In this document: positions 35,290-46,367 of the stretch, piece by piece
Layout of the letters: each line of letters opens with the position of its first letter
Position numbering within the stretch: the first letter of the stretch is position 1
Source of the DNA: Ophiostoma sp. CBS 140.51
Lineage: Eukaryota; Ascomycota; Sordariomycetes; Ophiostomatales; Ophiostomataceae
Direction of reading: 5' to 3'
Assembly (NCBI GenBank): GCA_029298735.1
Contig: JANSLP010000003.1
Span: 248,001-312,000, forward strand
DNA: 64,000 nt
Made by a program: the position numbers and the translations under genes
The notes under the pieces: generated by a model
Databases searched by the model: none
What the model was told of the DNA's origin: nothing
What the model saw: the letters and a program-made list of their open reading frames with translations, nothing else

Positions 35290-38200
35290 ATGCAGGAAAC
35301 ACACCCCTGGTCAACAAAACGATGCAGCAAATAAAATATGTGCAGAAGCAAAACATGCTCTGCAATGATGAGAAAGAGCAAAGACCGGAAAACGACGAGC
35401 GAACCGCGCATCTATACCGCGTTCGGACACTGAAATTCGCCAGCAAGAGGACGGCACGGCCTTATTCCTTGGTCTTCTGCACTTCCTCCATCCCTTTTCT
35501 TCCTTCGTTTACCTCTTTTACTGTCATGCTTTTGGTCTCGGCTTCTTCCACGATGGTGGGCAGTTCATTCACCGACGACTCCGTTCAACGGAGGGCCTGC
35601 ATTGGGTACTATTCTGCACATGACAATCGTTCGCGTAAGAAATATACGATGGAAATATGGAAATGGCCACTCCGAAGACAAGGCCCAGGCCCAGGAGAGG
35701 CCAGAAGCAAGCGAACAGTTTAAGATGGAAAAGGCATGGTAAGGAAAAGGCGCTTTCTAAGAAGCGACGGATCAATACAAGAAGAAAGGAAAGAAAAATC
35801 TTCCAGCCATGGCGACGCACGACGTATTCATTCGCCCATACGATATTACAGGGCCCCATCTGTCCATATCTGCAAATTCATATCCGCGGTCTGTCCGTTT
35901 ATGAGGCAAAATGGTCATGCCGGTCTACGGAGCCATACGTAGAGTCGTTACGCGTCGTATGCCGTAAACGTTGCAGACGAGAGAGGCAGTCTCCACGGAG
36001 GTCGGAGCGCGACCCCGAACAGAGAAGAACGGCAATGCCGCCATGATGAAGCGAAAGAAAAAACATATCGCAGGCGAGTTTGCTCTTGGAAAATATGGTT
36101 GCCACCACAGCCGACTATTCACACATCACCATGTTGATCAACCGTTTCCTTGTTTACTCCCCTTGTCAGCTTAATCTTCACAGCTTCAATCTGCGCACTC
36201 AAGGGCTTGTCGTCAAACGCCAAATGTGCGTTGCCGGAACATATTCCGCCAATATTGCTTTTGACTCTTTGCTGGACCTTTCTTTTGGCCGACGAGCTAC
36301 AAACTATTTACACAGAAGCTCTTGGCGACAGCTAGATTGGTGTGTACATGACATGGTGCACACCATCTTTTCGGCTCTCATTCGTCGTTCGTGTCGCTTC
36401 GACAAAGCATCCGATGCGATTTTGAGAAGTTCGCCCGTTTCTTGAAACGTCCAAAAGTTTATCCACTTGTTCGGAATGTATAGTTTCGTCGAGTGTTGAG
36501 CGCAAACAATGACATCGTCGAGATTATGCAGGCCTCTCCTTTAGCGAAATAGACGTGAGACATGCAAGCTATATGTCCGCACAGGGTAAGAGTCGACGCT
36601 GTGGTGTGTGGGAAAATGCAGGTGCAACTTAGAAAGAAGAAAAATAGTAAAAAGAAAAAAAAAAAAAAAGAACGTCCGCTTTGACCACCTTTGATCACCG
36701 TCGACGGCCTCGGCGGACCATGTCAGAATCCGGAATCTGCCCGTCGATCTGTCAATCTGGAGAACGGGGAATGAGAAGAATGGAGCCTTCAGCGTGGACG
36801 AACCACGCCGAGCAAAGAAGCAAAGACATCTGTGCACAATTCATACGCACAGCCCAAGTGTCTCAGACATTCGAGCCGTCAAACCCGATGCGGTGGGTTC
36901 AGCGGGAGCGGTGGAAAAATAAAAAATAAAATAAAATAAAAAGTTCCGGGCGGTGATCATCAAAGCGACAAAAGTACTCTACTCTTTAACGAATTCAGAG
37001 TGCGTGGCTGTAGAGAACTATCTACACTATCTGATATTTGTGTCTGTAATACAATGTAGAGGAATTTCAGATCTATATCTCGGCGAAGGACAAAGCAAGC
37101 AGCGCATCGTGTGAATACATACAGGATGGTGGCTGGCAACATGCAAACAACACCTTGCCCTCAAAGACTGTTCCCCGAAAAAGGCAGACGGCGACACGGC
37201 ACTTTTTGGTAGACGCAGGGTCGTAATGTGACAAACACTATTGCCTCGTTTTGGCAACGCCGACAGGCCGACCCAGATCACGAGTCGTCTTCGACAAGGT
37301 TAACCTGGCTTCTGTCCAGCTTTCAGCGCTATTTGCCTTCCACGCCCCGTCCAGAGTTGCACTCCTCCACTAATGACCTATGGCCAGACCATTGTGAGTA
37401 CTCGTATGGCTGTCCAGGCCTTTGTCGCCGCCGCTGCCTCAGCCCCTGTAAATAATTGTCGCCGATGTTGCGCCAGCGAGTAACGGCATCTCCATTTGTA
37501 AATTGCCGCAGTATCCTCATCACAGTGGGTTGAAGGACCAGATTCATCACTACATGTCCGTCATCTTGCTTGCGTAGTCGCAACCGCGGACCTTTTCTTG
37601 CCGCCGTGATACTGTTGCTGCTGCGAGGACCCCCATCTTGCAGACTGTGCAGATAGAGAGGCTCTGGCCCCGCTCAAGAGCGTATGCACATGACCAGCGA
37701 TCGTATGCAGAGTGAAAGCACACGCCTTTCGGAAGTGGCCAAGAGGTGTCCAATGATCTGCTTCTAATAATGCCCAGCTGGTATGACTCTGGTCACGATA
37801 CAGCCTGATGAATAGACATCGTCATGTTGATGAGATTGGTTGGTTGTCAGTCAAGGGCGCATGTGATGCGCTACTGAGTGAGAGAAGGAAAATATTAAAG
37901 GAAGAGCATGGCAAAGACTCAATTGTCCTGACACACTCTTTATCATAAAGCAGTCATCGATTCCGATCGAGCATTCAAAATTGTATAATAACAATATGTC
38001 TTGGAGGCTCTAGAAGTAAATATTGAAGGCAAAAGAAAAAAATCTTGCGAGCCGGTTTGAGAAGACCGTCTATGGTTTTGTCTGAACTTTCCTGAGCTCT
38101 CATCGATTTAATTCTCACTCACACTCATCGATCTCAATCCATTTCATGATGAGATTCGTGATGGACTATAAGCAAATTGGGCAATGACGTTTTGATGAGC

Positions 38201-38773
38201 TTAAAATAATGAAAGCCGTGAAGTAAGTAAATTACGCCCTAGAAAAAAGAAGCTTTTGTAGATTAAATAAAAAAAAGCAATACCGCCAATATTCTCATAA
38301 AGTTCTGATCTCATGAAACATGAAGTGAGAATGATGCATCACATTGTTTACATGGGAACGTATAAGAGACAATTGGCCAATCAGGGACCACCATTACTCC
38401 AATCAAGGACCATGCACGTGATGCTCAAAAAAAAAACTCACCGCCTTCCCGCTGTTTTGTCTAGCGCTTAAGATTACAAGCCACAGCGGCCGTTACAGTG
38501 CCTGAGCGCAAATTTTGGTGCCTGCGGGCCTGGCCTGTGGCTCCTTTGAGCCGGCAGAAAAACTCTCCCCTTATCTGCCGTATCATAGATTTTTAGCGGG
38601 TCCAGTAAGAAAAAAGTTTCGATTTGCAGGCCAAAGCCCATTCTACACCAAAAGCGAAGCTTCTCAAAATTTTGATATCTTCAGACGAGTCGCGCGGTAT
38701 GGCACGACAGTAGCGACGACAACACACGACAAACCCTGTATCTGACACATCATACTGTCCGACCACCGCCCAC
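35290..38773. other. gene-free region upstream of MPP10
   Basis: About 3.5 kb with short, unconvincing frames. There is an A15 run at 36655-36669. A minus-strand stretch at about 37200-37790 has several short overlapping frames but no recognisable protein. The 37800-38450 part is AT-rich. The last 400 bases carry CCAAT and E-box elements, listed separately, and should be the MPP10 promoter. Confidence 0.45.
38377..38420 (+). promoter_or_regulatory. CCAAT direct repeat and CACGTG box upstream of MPP10
   Basis: Two near-identical 14-mers, CCAATCAGGGACCA (38377-38390) and CCAATCAAGGACCA (38399-38412), start 22 bp apart, about two helical turns. A palindromic CACGTG follows at 38415-38420. They lie 350-400 bp before the MPP10 ATG. 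CCAAT is the core site of the fungal CBC/HAP complex and CACGTG is bound by bHLH factors; function here is inferred. Confidence 0.5.
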
Positions 38774-41278
38774 ATGGCCGACTCGAGCACATCGTCGCTC
38801 ACCTCGACCTCCCACACCCTCACGATTGCCACGGCGAATCCGTACGGCATTATGATGGCACCGGGCTCTGGTTCTGGAGGATCCATGCCGACGCTCGGCG
38901 ACATTGCCTCGGCCCTGGCCTTCCGCGACTCGACACGTCAGAAACCCCGCGAGGCGTTCCTGACGCCCAACGCTGCGCTGTCGACCGCCTCGTCCGAGAT
39001 TACCCAGGTGGCTTTGGGGACGTTTGCTGGCCAGATTAGCGATGAGCAGCAGGAGCGTTTGCGGCAGATGCATGCTGCTACGGCGGCACGGAAGAAGAGA
39101 AAGCGGGCCAACAAGGGTGCTGGAGCAGCAGCGGCCACCGAAGAAGACGACGACAAGTTTGTGCGCCCGATTGGCCCTCTCTTAAAGATCCGGCGGGTGC
39201 ACGTCAACGGTTTTGAAACCCCCCAGATCTGGCAGCAGTCGAACCGCATTCTGGCGACGAGCACACAACAATCGCAGGCGATACTCGACCAATTGGAGAA
39301 GGAGGAGGAGCAGGAAGAAGGCGAGGAAGAAGACGAGGAAGATGGTGAATCTGAAGACGACGAGGAGACCGCAACAAACGGTGTTAACGTCGGCTCGGAC
39401 GATGAGGACGAGGAGGGTCTGCTCGATGACGACCTTGCTGCTCTTGAGGCTGAGGAGGATGAGGACGACGACGAGGACCTGAGCATGGGCGAGGACGGCG
39501 AGGACGACTTTGGCGATGAGTATGACGACGAGGATGAAGAGGACGATGAGGATGATGAGGAGGACGAAGACGACGACGATACGGGCCACGGCCCGGCAAA
39601 GGAGCTCGTCGAGGACGCCGACGGCCTCAACGACGGCTTCTTTGACATTAACGAGTTCAATAAGCAGTCACAATGGTTCGAGGCGCAAGACGCTCGCGCG
39701 GACCCCAACACCGACGCCGCGAGCGAGGACGACGAGCTGGACTGGCACGGCGACCCCTTTGCGGCGCCAATGGGCAAGAAGGGCAAGGCAGACAAGAAGG
39801 CGAAGAAGGGAAAGAAGAACGGCAAGAAGGGCCGCGACGCCGATTCCGAAGAGGAGGATGCTGGTGCCGACGATGACGATGAAGAGGACGGCCCGCCCAT
39901 CTTTGGCAACATGGACTTGGACGCACCTTCGGGCGAGAGTGATATCGAGGACATGGACGACACCACCAACGGCGGCCTGGCCAGCGGCAACAACTTTGAC
40001 GACGGCATGGACCTAACGGCCAACGACATTTTCTACAAGGATTTCTTTGCACCACCCGCCAAGAAGCGCGACGAGCGTGCCCGGCCAGGCCGCAAGTCGG
40101 CCAAGACCAATGGTGAAGAGGAGAACAAGCCCTTCCAGCCGGACGATGCCGATGTCCAGCGCGCCATCAAGGACGTCCGCCGCGACCTGTTTGAGCAGCT
40201 GTCGGACGCCTCAGGCGACGAGGACGAGGACGGCATTGACGCTCTGTCCGATGTCTCTGCTGGCGACGTGCGCAGCCGCCGGTCTGCGCACGAGCGCCGC
40301 CAAGCCAAGATTCTGGCCGAGATTCGCCGTCTTGAGGCTGAGGCTGTCAAGGGAAAGAACTGGACCGTGTCCGGTGAAGCCTCGGCGTCGGCCCGTCCTG
40401 TTAACTCCTTGCTCGAGGAAGACCTCGACTTTGAGCACATTGGCAAGCCCGTGCCTGTCATTACGCAAGAAATCACCGAGGACATTGAGGCCCTCGTCAA
40501 GCGCCGTATTTTGGAGCAATCCTTTGACGAGGTCCGCCGGCGCTACGGTACCGGCTTCGGCGAGAACGAGGACGGCACACGCCGTGGCCTCATCGAGATT
40601 GACGACAGCCAAGCCAAGAAGGGCCTGGCCGCCGTCTACGAAGAGGAGCACCAACAGGCCGCCAACCCGGACACGTATGTCAGCCAGTCGGACGAGCGCG
40701 TGCAGGCCGAGGAGCGCGAGGTCGAACGCATGTGGCTGGATGTGAGTGCCAAGCTGGACGCCCTAAGCAACTGGCACTACAAGCCACGCCCCTCGGCGCC
40801 GCAAATGTCTGTTGTGGCGGACGTGGCGACGGTCACGATGGAGGACGCCCAACCCGCGACGGCCCAGGGCGTCAGCGGCGGCGCAAGCATGCTGGCACCG
40901 CAGGAAGTGTACAGGCCGGGTGCAGACAAGAAGGACAAGGACAAGGGTATTGTGGTGGTGTCTCGTAGTGGTCTGCCTCTGGCCCGCGACGAGATGACGC
41001 GCGAGGAGAAGTTGCGTCGCCGCCGGCGGAACAAGGAGCGGATCCGGAAGAGCGGCAGCGGTCTGGCGGCAAACGGCAACGGCACGGCTGCGACAGGTGT
41101 ATCGGCCGCTGCCGGCAACAATGGCGGCTCTTCTACCAATGCTTCGCAGGCCGACACGATTGCCACATTGAAGCGTGCCGGTGTCAAGGTGATTGGCCGC
41201 AAGGGCGAGCTGCAGGACGTGGAGGGCAACAAGCCGCAGGTCTCGCGGGCATTGTCGAGCGGCAACTTCAAGTTGTAG
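38774..41278 (+). CDS. MPP10: U3 small nucleolar RNP protein Mpp10
   Basis: Single exon, 834 aa. Component of the small-subunit processome that, with Imp3 and Imp4, is needed for 18S pre-rRNA cleavage in the nucleolus. Typical Mpp10 layout: a basic patch (RKKRKRANK), long Asp/Glu tracts at about residues 178-275, then the conserved blocks GFFDINEFNKQSQWFE, ELDWHGDPF, DLTANDIFYKDFF, a helical ERRQAKILAEIRRLEAEA segment, NSLLEEDLDFEHIGKP, ITEDIEALVKRRILEQSFDEV, and a C-terminal WLDVSAKLDALSNWHYKP block. The tail has the basic RLRRRRRNKERIRK-like stretch (LRRRRRNKERIRK). The acidic repeats make long artefactual frames on the opposite strand. Convergent with HEM2. Confidence 0.96.
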   Translation: MADSSTSSLTSTSHTLTIATANPYGIMMAPGSGSGGSMPTLGDIASALAFRDSTRQKPREAFLTPNAALSTASSEITQVALGTFAGQISDEQQERLRQMHAATAARKKRKRANKGAGAAAATEEDDDKFVRPIGPLLKIRRVHVNGFETPQIWQQSNRILATSTQQSQAILDQLEKEEEQEEGEEEDEEDGESEDDEETATNGVNVGSDDEDEEGLLDDDLAALEAEEDEDDDEDLSMGEDGEDDFGDEYDDEDEEDDEDDEEDEDDDDTGHGPAKELVEDADGLNDGFFDINEFNKQSQWFEAQDARADPNTDAASEDDELDWHGDPFAAPMGKKGKADKKAKKGKKNGKKGRDADSEEEDAGADDDDEEDGPPIFGNMDLDAPSGESDIEDMDDTTNGGLASGNNFDDGMDLTANDIFYKDFFAPPAKKRDERARPGRKSAKTNGEEENKPFQPDDADVQRAIKDVRRDLFEQLSDASGDEDEDGIDALSDVSAGDVRSRRSAHERRQAKILAEIRRLEAEAVKGKNWTVSGEASASARPVNSLLEEDLDFEHIGKPVPVITQEITEDIEALVKRRILEQSFDEVRRRYGTGFGENEDGTRRGLIEIDDSQAKKGLAAVYEEEHQQAANPDTYVSQSDERVQAEEREVERMWLDVSAKLDALSNWHYKPRPSAPQMSVVADVATVTMEDAQPATAQGVSGGASMLAPQEVYRPGADKKDKDKGIVVVSRSGLPLARDEMTREEKLRRRRRNKERIRKSGSGLAANGNGTAATGVSAAAGNNGGSSTNASQADTIATLKRAGVKVIGRKGELQDVEGNKPQVSRALSSGNFKL

Positions 41279-41864
41279 TTGGAGAGAGACTGAGAATAAA
41301 GGAAGGGGTTAATTTGGCATCATTCATATCATTTGCATCATTATCATTCACGTTTTCCTTGCGTTTCTTTTGTATTGGGTTCATTGTTTGTTTTATTGTT
41401 CTGTCACTTTATTATCACATCTGCATAGTTGGGTCAATCAAAAGCCAGTCATACTTGAAAACAAAGTCAATGTAAAAGTGAGTTGTTTAAGATAAAGTGA
41501 TCTATTGTGATCTATTATTCATAGTATGTGTATGTGTGTGTGTGTGTTTGATATAGCATAAAAAAAGTCAAAAAAGCGCAAGATGCTGTCGTCAAATCCG
41601 AACAAGAAACCAAGTATATATGCGCCCGCCGTAAGAGAGAAAAAAAATCCGCCAAGAAAAAGTCTGAATACTTTTTTTTTGTAAGTCCCAAGAAACCAGA
41701 ATTTGTACAAGAGAAGATGTGCTGCCCCCAAGCCCCAATAACGCCAATATGAAAGCACTGTTTTTTTGTTGTCAAATGACCGTCCAGACCGTGAGGTCGT
41801 TTTCGTCGTCACTGTATCAAGGTACCCGCGGTACCTGTTCGTTTTCGTTCATCGCTGCTTGCGC
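41279..41864. other. convergent 3' region between MPP10 and HEM2
   Basis: 586 bp, A/T-rich, no coding signal. It contains a (TG)n microsatellite near 41533-41548 and presumably both 3' UTRs. Confidence 0.6.
41533..41548. repeat. (TG)n microsatellite
   Basis: About eight TG dinucleotides in the MPP10/HEM2 3' intergenic region, part of a longer TATGTG-rich stretch. Confidence 0.85.
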
Positions 41865-43016
41865 TTAGTTGTCAAGCCAGTCGAGCAGCTCAGGCGTGAA
41901 GTAGCTGACAATGATGGTGGCACCGGCACGCAGAATACTATCGTGAGCCTCGAGAGCAGCACTCTTGAGGTCGAACACACCGGCCTTGGCGGCAGCGTGC
42001 AGCATGGCAAACTCGCCGCTGACCTGGTAGGCGGCAATGGGCAGATCCTTGCCGAGCTCCTTGGCATCGCTGATGATGTCGAGGTACTGACCGGCGGGCT
42101 TGACCATGATCACGTCGGCACCCTCGTTGATGTCGCGGACAATGGCACGGCGAGCGAGACCACGGCCGCCAGGGGGCAGCTGGTAGCACTTGCGGTCGCC
42201 AAAGGAGGGGCACGAGCCAGCGGCCTCTCGGAAGGGGCCGTAGAGGCAGCCGGAGAACTTGGCGGCGTAGGACATAAGCATGGTCTTGTGAGCAAGACCC
42301 TCCTCAATCAGCTTGAGCTTGATGGCCCGGATGCGGCCATCGTTCATGTCCGAAGGAGCAACGCAGTGGGCACCGGCCTGGGCGTACGCCACAGCCACGT
42401 CCGAGATGCGGTCGACGGACATGGCGTTGTTCAGGCTGCCATCGTCGCGGAGGATGCCGCAGTGGCCGTGCGAGGTGTACTCGCAAAGGCAGACGTCGGC
42501 GGTGACGTAGAGCTGGGGGAAGCGTTGGCGCAGCAGACGGATGCCGCGGACAACGGGGCCCTGCGGGTCGTCGGCAGAGGTGCCCAGCTGGTCCTTGCTG
42601 CCGGGGGCCAAAGGCACACCGAAGAGGATGACGGAGCGGAGGCCCTTGCGGACAAGGGGCTCAAGGAAGGGCACGAGACGGTTCAGGCCGAAACGACGCT
42701 GGCCGGGTAGAGCGGCAATGGGAGTGTCCTCATCATCTTGGTCAGAGATGAAGAGGGGGTAAATGAGCATGGACTTGGTGAGCTGACGCTCAGCCTGCCA
42801 CGAGCGGGCAAGGGGGTGGCTGTAGCCGCCATGAAGCTGGCTAGAAATCTCGCCAGAGATGCTGACGCTGGTAGCAGCAGTGCTGGTGTAGGACATGGCC
42901 CGCGAGACGTGCGAGGAACGCGAGGCCGTGTCGTCGAAAGAGACCTCGGCGCGGCGACGGGGCTGGCCGTTGGCGTCGCGAATCGACAGGTCCTGGACAA
43001 GAGTCGAGAAAGACAT
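41865..43016 (-). CDS. HEM2: delta-aminolevulinic acid dehydratase (porphobilinogen synthase)
   Basis: 383-aa cytosolic enzyme that condenses two 5-aminolevulinate molecules to porphobilinogen, the second common step of haem synthesis. Active-site lysines are Lys253 (MSYAAKFSGC) and Lys306 (DVIMVKPAG). The zinc cysteines Cys176, Cys178 and Cys186 are present (CLCEYTSHGHCGI), so it is the zinc-dependent type. Other family blocks are DGRIRAIK, RDINEGAD and the C-terminal SYFTPELLDWL. The start at 43016 (MSFSTLVQDL) is chosen because the frame upstream translates to a domain-free, pyrimidine-derived Ser/Pro/Phe run. It has an N-terminal extension of about 40 residues relative to the yeast enzyme. 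Confidence 0.97.
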   Translation of the reverse strand: MSFSTLVQDLSIRDANGQPRRRAEVSFDDTASRSSHVSRAMSYTSTAATSVSISGEISSQLHGGYSHPLARSWQAERQLTKSMLIYPLFISDQDDEDTPIAALPGQRRFGLNRLVPFLEPLVRKGLRSVILFGVPLAPGSKDQLGTSADDPQGPVVRGIRLLRQRFPQLYVTADVCLCEYTSHGHCGILRDDGSLNNAMSVDRISDVAVAYAQAGAHCVAPSDMNDGRIRAIKLKLIEEGLAHKTMLMSYAAKFSGCLYGPFREAAGSCPSFGDRKCYQLPPGGRGLARRAIVRDINEGADVIMVKPAGQYLDIISDAKELGKDLPIAAYQVSGEFAMLHAAAKAGVFDLKSAALEAHDSILRAGATIIVSYFTPELLDWLDN

Positions 43017-44996
43017 CGCGGACTGTGGAAAGGTAGGAATTGGGGAGGAAGGATTGATGGCGTCAAAAAGATCGAAGGAAAAAGGAGTCAGGCGTCGAAA
43101 ATGGTCTGATACAAACTTGTTGAGGTTTTTTGCTTTCCAACGGACGACGAAAAAGGGCAAAGGTGAAAAGCGGGCTGGTACCAACTGACAGGGTATGGCA
43201 AAGAGGAAAGACGGTCGAATTGAGAATGAAGAAAGGATGTCAAGGGACAACCCAGACGAAGACGACGAAGGGGAGAAAAGAATTGGGATATGAATGAGGA
43301 AGAAAAACAAAAAAAGGAGAGGAGGTGAGGAGAAATTGATTTTAAATGGGAAGCCGAGGAATATTTTTGGCACGTCAAACAAATGGACGCCCGCGGAAAG
43401 AGCGACTCGAAGCGGAGGGGGAAGGAGCGACCGACAATAGGAGGGAAAAAAGTGAGTGGCGAAGGGTAACCGAATTTATCGCACGGGCAATTGGCCAACG
43501 GGGGTTGAATGGCAGTTCGAGGACGTGAAACACTTGTGAGTCGCCGCTGCCGTTTGGAGCAAGTTGTCAGGCGAGGAGAGGGTGCGAACGAGTGCGACAG
43601 CGAAACATTCTGCTGGGTCCTTCCTGTTTTGTTAGGGGGGCTTGAGGGGATAGAGCGGGGCTTGCAGGGCAGCACCTGCCGTGACAGGCATTTTGTCGGT
43701 ATTCCTTCTCCTTTCCCAAAAGTATTTTTGCGCAGAACTCTCTCAGCGGAGTACATGTGGGCTACAATAGTGCGGGCTGATACGCTATCTGTTTGCGCCT
43801 TATCGCCTGTAGGCCTCGTGTGATCTGGATCATGTTCGGCGATTCTCGGAGAGTTGGGGCGGTCAAAGTACGTGAAAATGCGCCAAAAGCGAGTTAGTCA
43901 GGCGCTTGGTTGCACTGGAAAAGTATGCGAAGAACAAAAAACAGAGCCCGGCGAGACCAGCCAATGAGGCTGTCGCTGTTCAAATACGGACTTGATCACT
44001 CAATTGAGCGACGGTCGATCCAATCTGTGCAAGACATTTGGCAATTCGACTTGTTTACTTGTTCAATTTACTCGTCGATGGCATGCACGCGGACACGGGA
44101 CAAGTGAGCCAAAAGCGATGGGAAACGGACAGATTTCATCCGGCTCGAGTAAATTGGATAGATATATGTTGTATTACTCCGAAGATGGAAGGAATAGCGG
44201 TCGAATGCTTCGTACACCAATGCAAGGTGAGAAAGGGCCACCGAGGCACATGAAAATTTCGACGTCTGGGAAGGAAAGAGCAAACGCAAAACGATGACAA
44301 AAAACAAACGCAAGAGCAGCCAAAGGCCTTCCAATTCGAGAGATCCGTGAAGCCGAAAAAGTGAAAAAGGACATCGTCAAACCGGGTCAGCGAATTGTCA
44401 ACGGAACTCAATGTTTATGCCCATATGCGGACATCCACGCCCGAGTTCCGAGTTCCGAAGCCTCGTGTCAATCACGAATTGACGGGAATGACCCAGGATT
44501 GAGTGTTTTGTGGTGCCTTTCTCCTGTTTGGGCTAAACAGGCGGGCCTGCAGCAACTGTAAATTGTGGGTTTAGCTGCAAGTTACAGCGGGTCTGGGGGC
44601 GGGTAGAGGCCTAATTATGGAGCGGTCAGGGGAGCCCCTACACAGAACCCTGACAGAAGGAGAGAGAATCGGATATGGGCGGGTTCAGATGGGCAGTTAT
44701 TGTTGAGCTCAGACGCATTGCCATTAATGGGATTTTCACTGCAACATTGAAAATTTCAGACGAAAATATCACGGTCACTCATCATACGATTGAAACTCTG
44801 AAAATGAGAATATCTCTGATATGGGGTATCAATTTCGTGTCTGCGTCTATATGCAATAAAGAAATAATACTAGTACAGACAAAAGAAATATGAAGATAGG
44901 ACAAAAGATAAAAGAAATCTAATATTGTACAAAGCGCTCATGCTCATGCTCGTTCATGGTCGTCATGGCTGTTCATAACGTCGTTGGCTGTCCCAT
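43017..44996. other. HEM2 leader/promoter and intergenic region
   Basis: About 2 kb. The first 700 bases are pyrimidine-rich on the minus strand and probably form the HEM2 leader and core promoter; the HEM2 frame is accidentally open through part of it. The rest has only short frames. No RNA gene or repeat seen. Confidence 0.5.
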
Positions 44997-45479
44997 CTAA
45001 TAGCGTGTGCGTCTGATGCGGCGACGAGTGGTGGCGCCGTGCATTTTGGCATCGCCATAGGCCTCCTCACGAGGATGGCCCGTGATGGAGCCCTTGATCT
45101 TGTGATAGGCACCGCTGATGCGGTCACCCATGGTGGGCTTGACGCGCGTTGTTGTTCCGGCGACAGGGAGAACCGAAGAGCGCTGGGTGCGGCGGTTGCT
45201 GCGACCAAAGAGGCCGCCACCGGTTCTACGGGTCGTTGTGCGTGTCGTGCGGACCTTTGTGCGCGGCGTGCGGACACGGCGGCGGAAGAGGCCACCGGTG
45301 CCGGGACTGCGTGCGGCCTTTGTAGTGGTTACACCAGCCGTGGTGCCGCCGAGACCGAGACCATGGCGGTGGCCACCGTGATGATGATGGCGGTGAGTCG
45401 TGGTGCGTGTGGTGCGAGTGTTGGGGGACAGGAAGCCGCCAGTAGTGCGGGGCTGCGTCGTAGTGTGGTGCCAATGCAT
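44997..45479 (-). CDS. small Arg/Thr/His-rich basic protein, conserved-looking C-terminus
   Basis: Single exon, 160 aa, very basic. The N-terminal part is rich in Thr, Arg and His (THRHHHHGGHRHGLGLGG), with repeated TTR/RTT patches and two GGLF motifs (GGLFRRRV, GGLFGRSN). The C-terminal 45 residues look structured: RVKPTMGDRISGAYHKIKGS followed by ITGHPREEAYGDAKMHG. This resembles small fungal stress-associated proteins with a CsbD-like GxxxKxKGxxTG pattern. Function unknown. It has its own TATA box 120 bp upstream and a perfect CRE about 500 bp upstream, suggesting regulated expression. Confidence 0.7.
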   Translation of the reverse strand: MHWHHTTTQPRTTGGFLSPNTRTTRTTTHRHHHHGGHRHGLGLGGTTAGVTTTKAARSPGTGGLFRRRVRTPRTKVRTTRTTTRRTGGGLFGRSNRRTQRSSVLPVAGTTTRVKPTMGDRISGAYHKIKGSITGHPREEAYGDAKMHGATTRRRIRRTRY

Positions 45480-45598
45480 TTTGAAGGTGGTTGCTGTGAG
45501 TTGGAGTTGAAAGTTTGTGAAGTGTTTGGTTGTTTGTTGTATTTGTTGATGATAGCCTTCTTTCTTTCAATCTCAAGATGAGGCGAAAGAAGAGAGGA

Positions 45599-45605
45599 TT
45601 ATATA
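45599..45605 (-). promoter_or_regulatory. TATA box of the small basic protein gene
   Basis: TATATAA on the minus strand, 120 bp upstream of the ATG at 45479. Confidence 0.45.
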
Positions 45606-45972
45606 AAATACCATCTATTCCTCCATGACATCAAATCCAGGGTCGACTGCATCTTGGTATGAACGCATCATCATGACTTCCTGGCCAGGCATGAACAGGC
45701 CGCACGATCGAACGGCAAGCAGGGGTCTCATGCAGCCATGCTATGATCCTACGATGCCACTTTGACTGCGAGGCCTCACACTTTGTCATCTATAGATTGG
45801 CTGCACATCGACTGGTGTGCCACACTTTGCAAAAAATTTCGTCATGTCGAATGAGATCACGAAGAAGACAAGACCCTGCTTCGGTTGTCTTCTTGTCTTG
45901 CGTCAGGGGCCTCGTTCAATGTGGCGCGTCCCTAACGCCCACTTCCCCAGATTTTGGTGTCAGTTGGCGATA

Positions 45973-45980
45973 TGACGTCA
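45973..45980. promoter_or_regulatory. palindromic CRE (TGACGTCA)
   Basis: Perfect cAMP-response-element palindrome about 494 bp upstream of the small basic protein start. It is the binding site of Atf1/CREB-type bZIP stress regulators in fungi. Occupancy is inferred. Confidence 0.5.
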
Positions 45981-46367
45981 TTGCTACCACTATCAATATG
46001 GGCAGCCACACAGGAAAGCAACTCATGCCACCACAACTGCATCTTCAACTTGTACTAAGGTTGCAGTGCCATAATTTCCTTGTTCTAGTTCTTTATCGAG
46101 TTTCTCAATCGAATTTTAAATTTTGAGCTCCAAGTTTAATGTTCTTATGTTGACCTTAGTTGTCAGGTTCTAGCCAGTTTCTATTTTTGTCGACAATCAA
46201 TCCACAAGCGATCACAAGCAGTCTACGACATCGCCAAGACGAATGACGGCGGTAGCGCTTTCTATCATCAAGACCATGGCCCATTTTCTATTATAGGAAC
46301 ATTCATTACAGGCAGGCAGAGATTGATTTCAGCTATGTCACTTGGATTTGATGTTGGATGACACCGT

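Larger units (their letters stand above)
45480..46367. other. promoter and intergenic region of the small basic protein gene
   Basis: 888 bp between the small basic protein and the phosphatase, both on the minus strand. It holds the TATA and CRE elements listed separately and the phosphatase 3' region. A 127-codon plus-strand frame (45743-46126) has no motif and is disregarded. Confidence 0.5.

Noticed and set aside
37200..37790. Cluster of short minus-strand frames, as a possible decayed gene
   Set aside because: Frames do not join by plausible splice sites and show no family motifs.
38938..40029. 363-codon Ser-rich frame antisense to MPP10
   Set aside because: It is the mirror of the GAN/GAY acidic codons of Mpp10, which read as TCN/NTC Ser codons in reverse.
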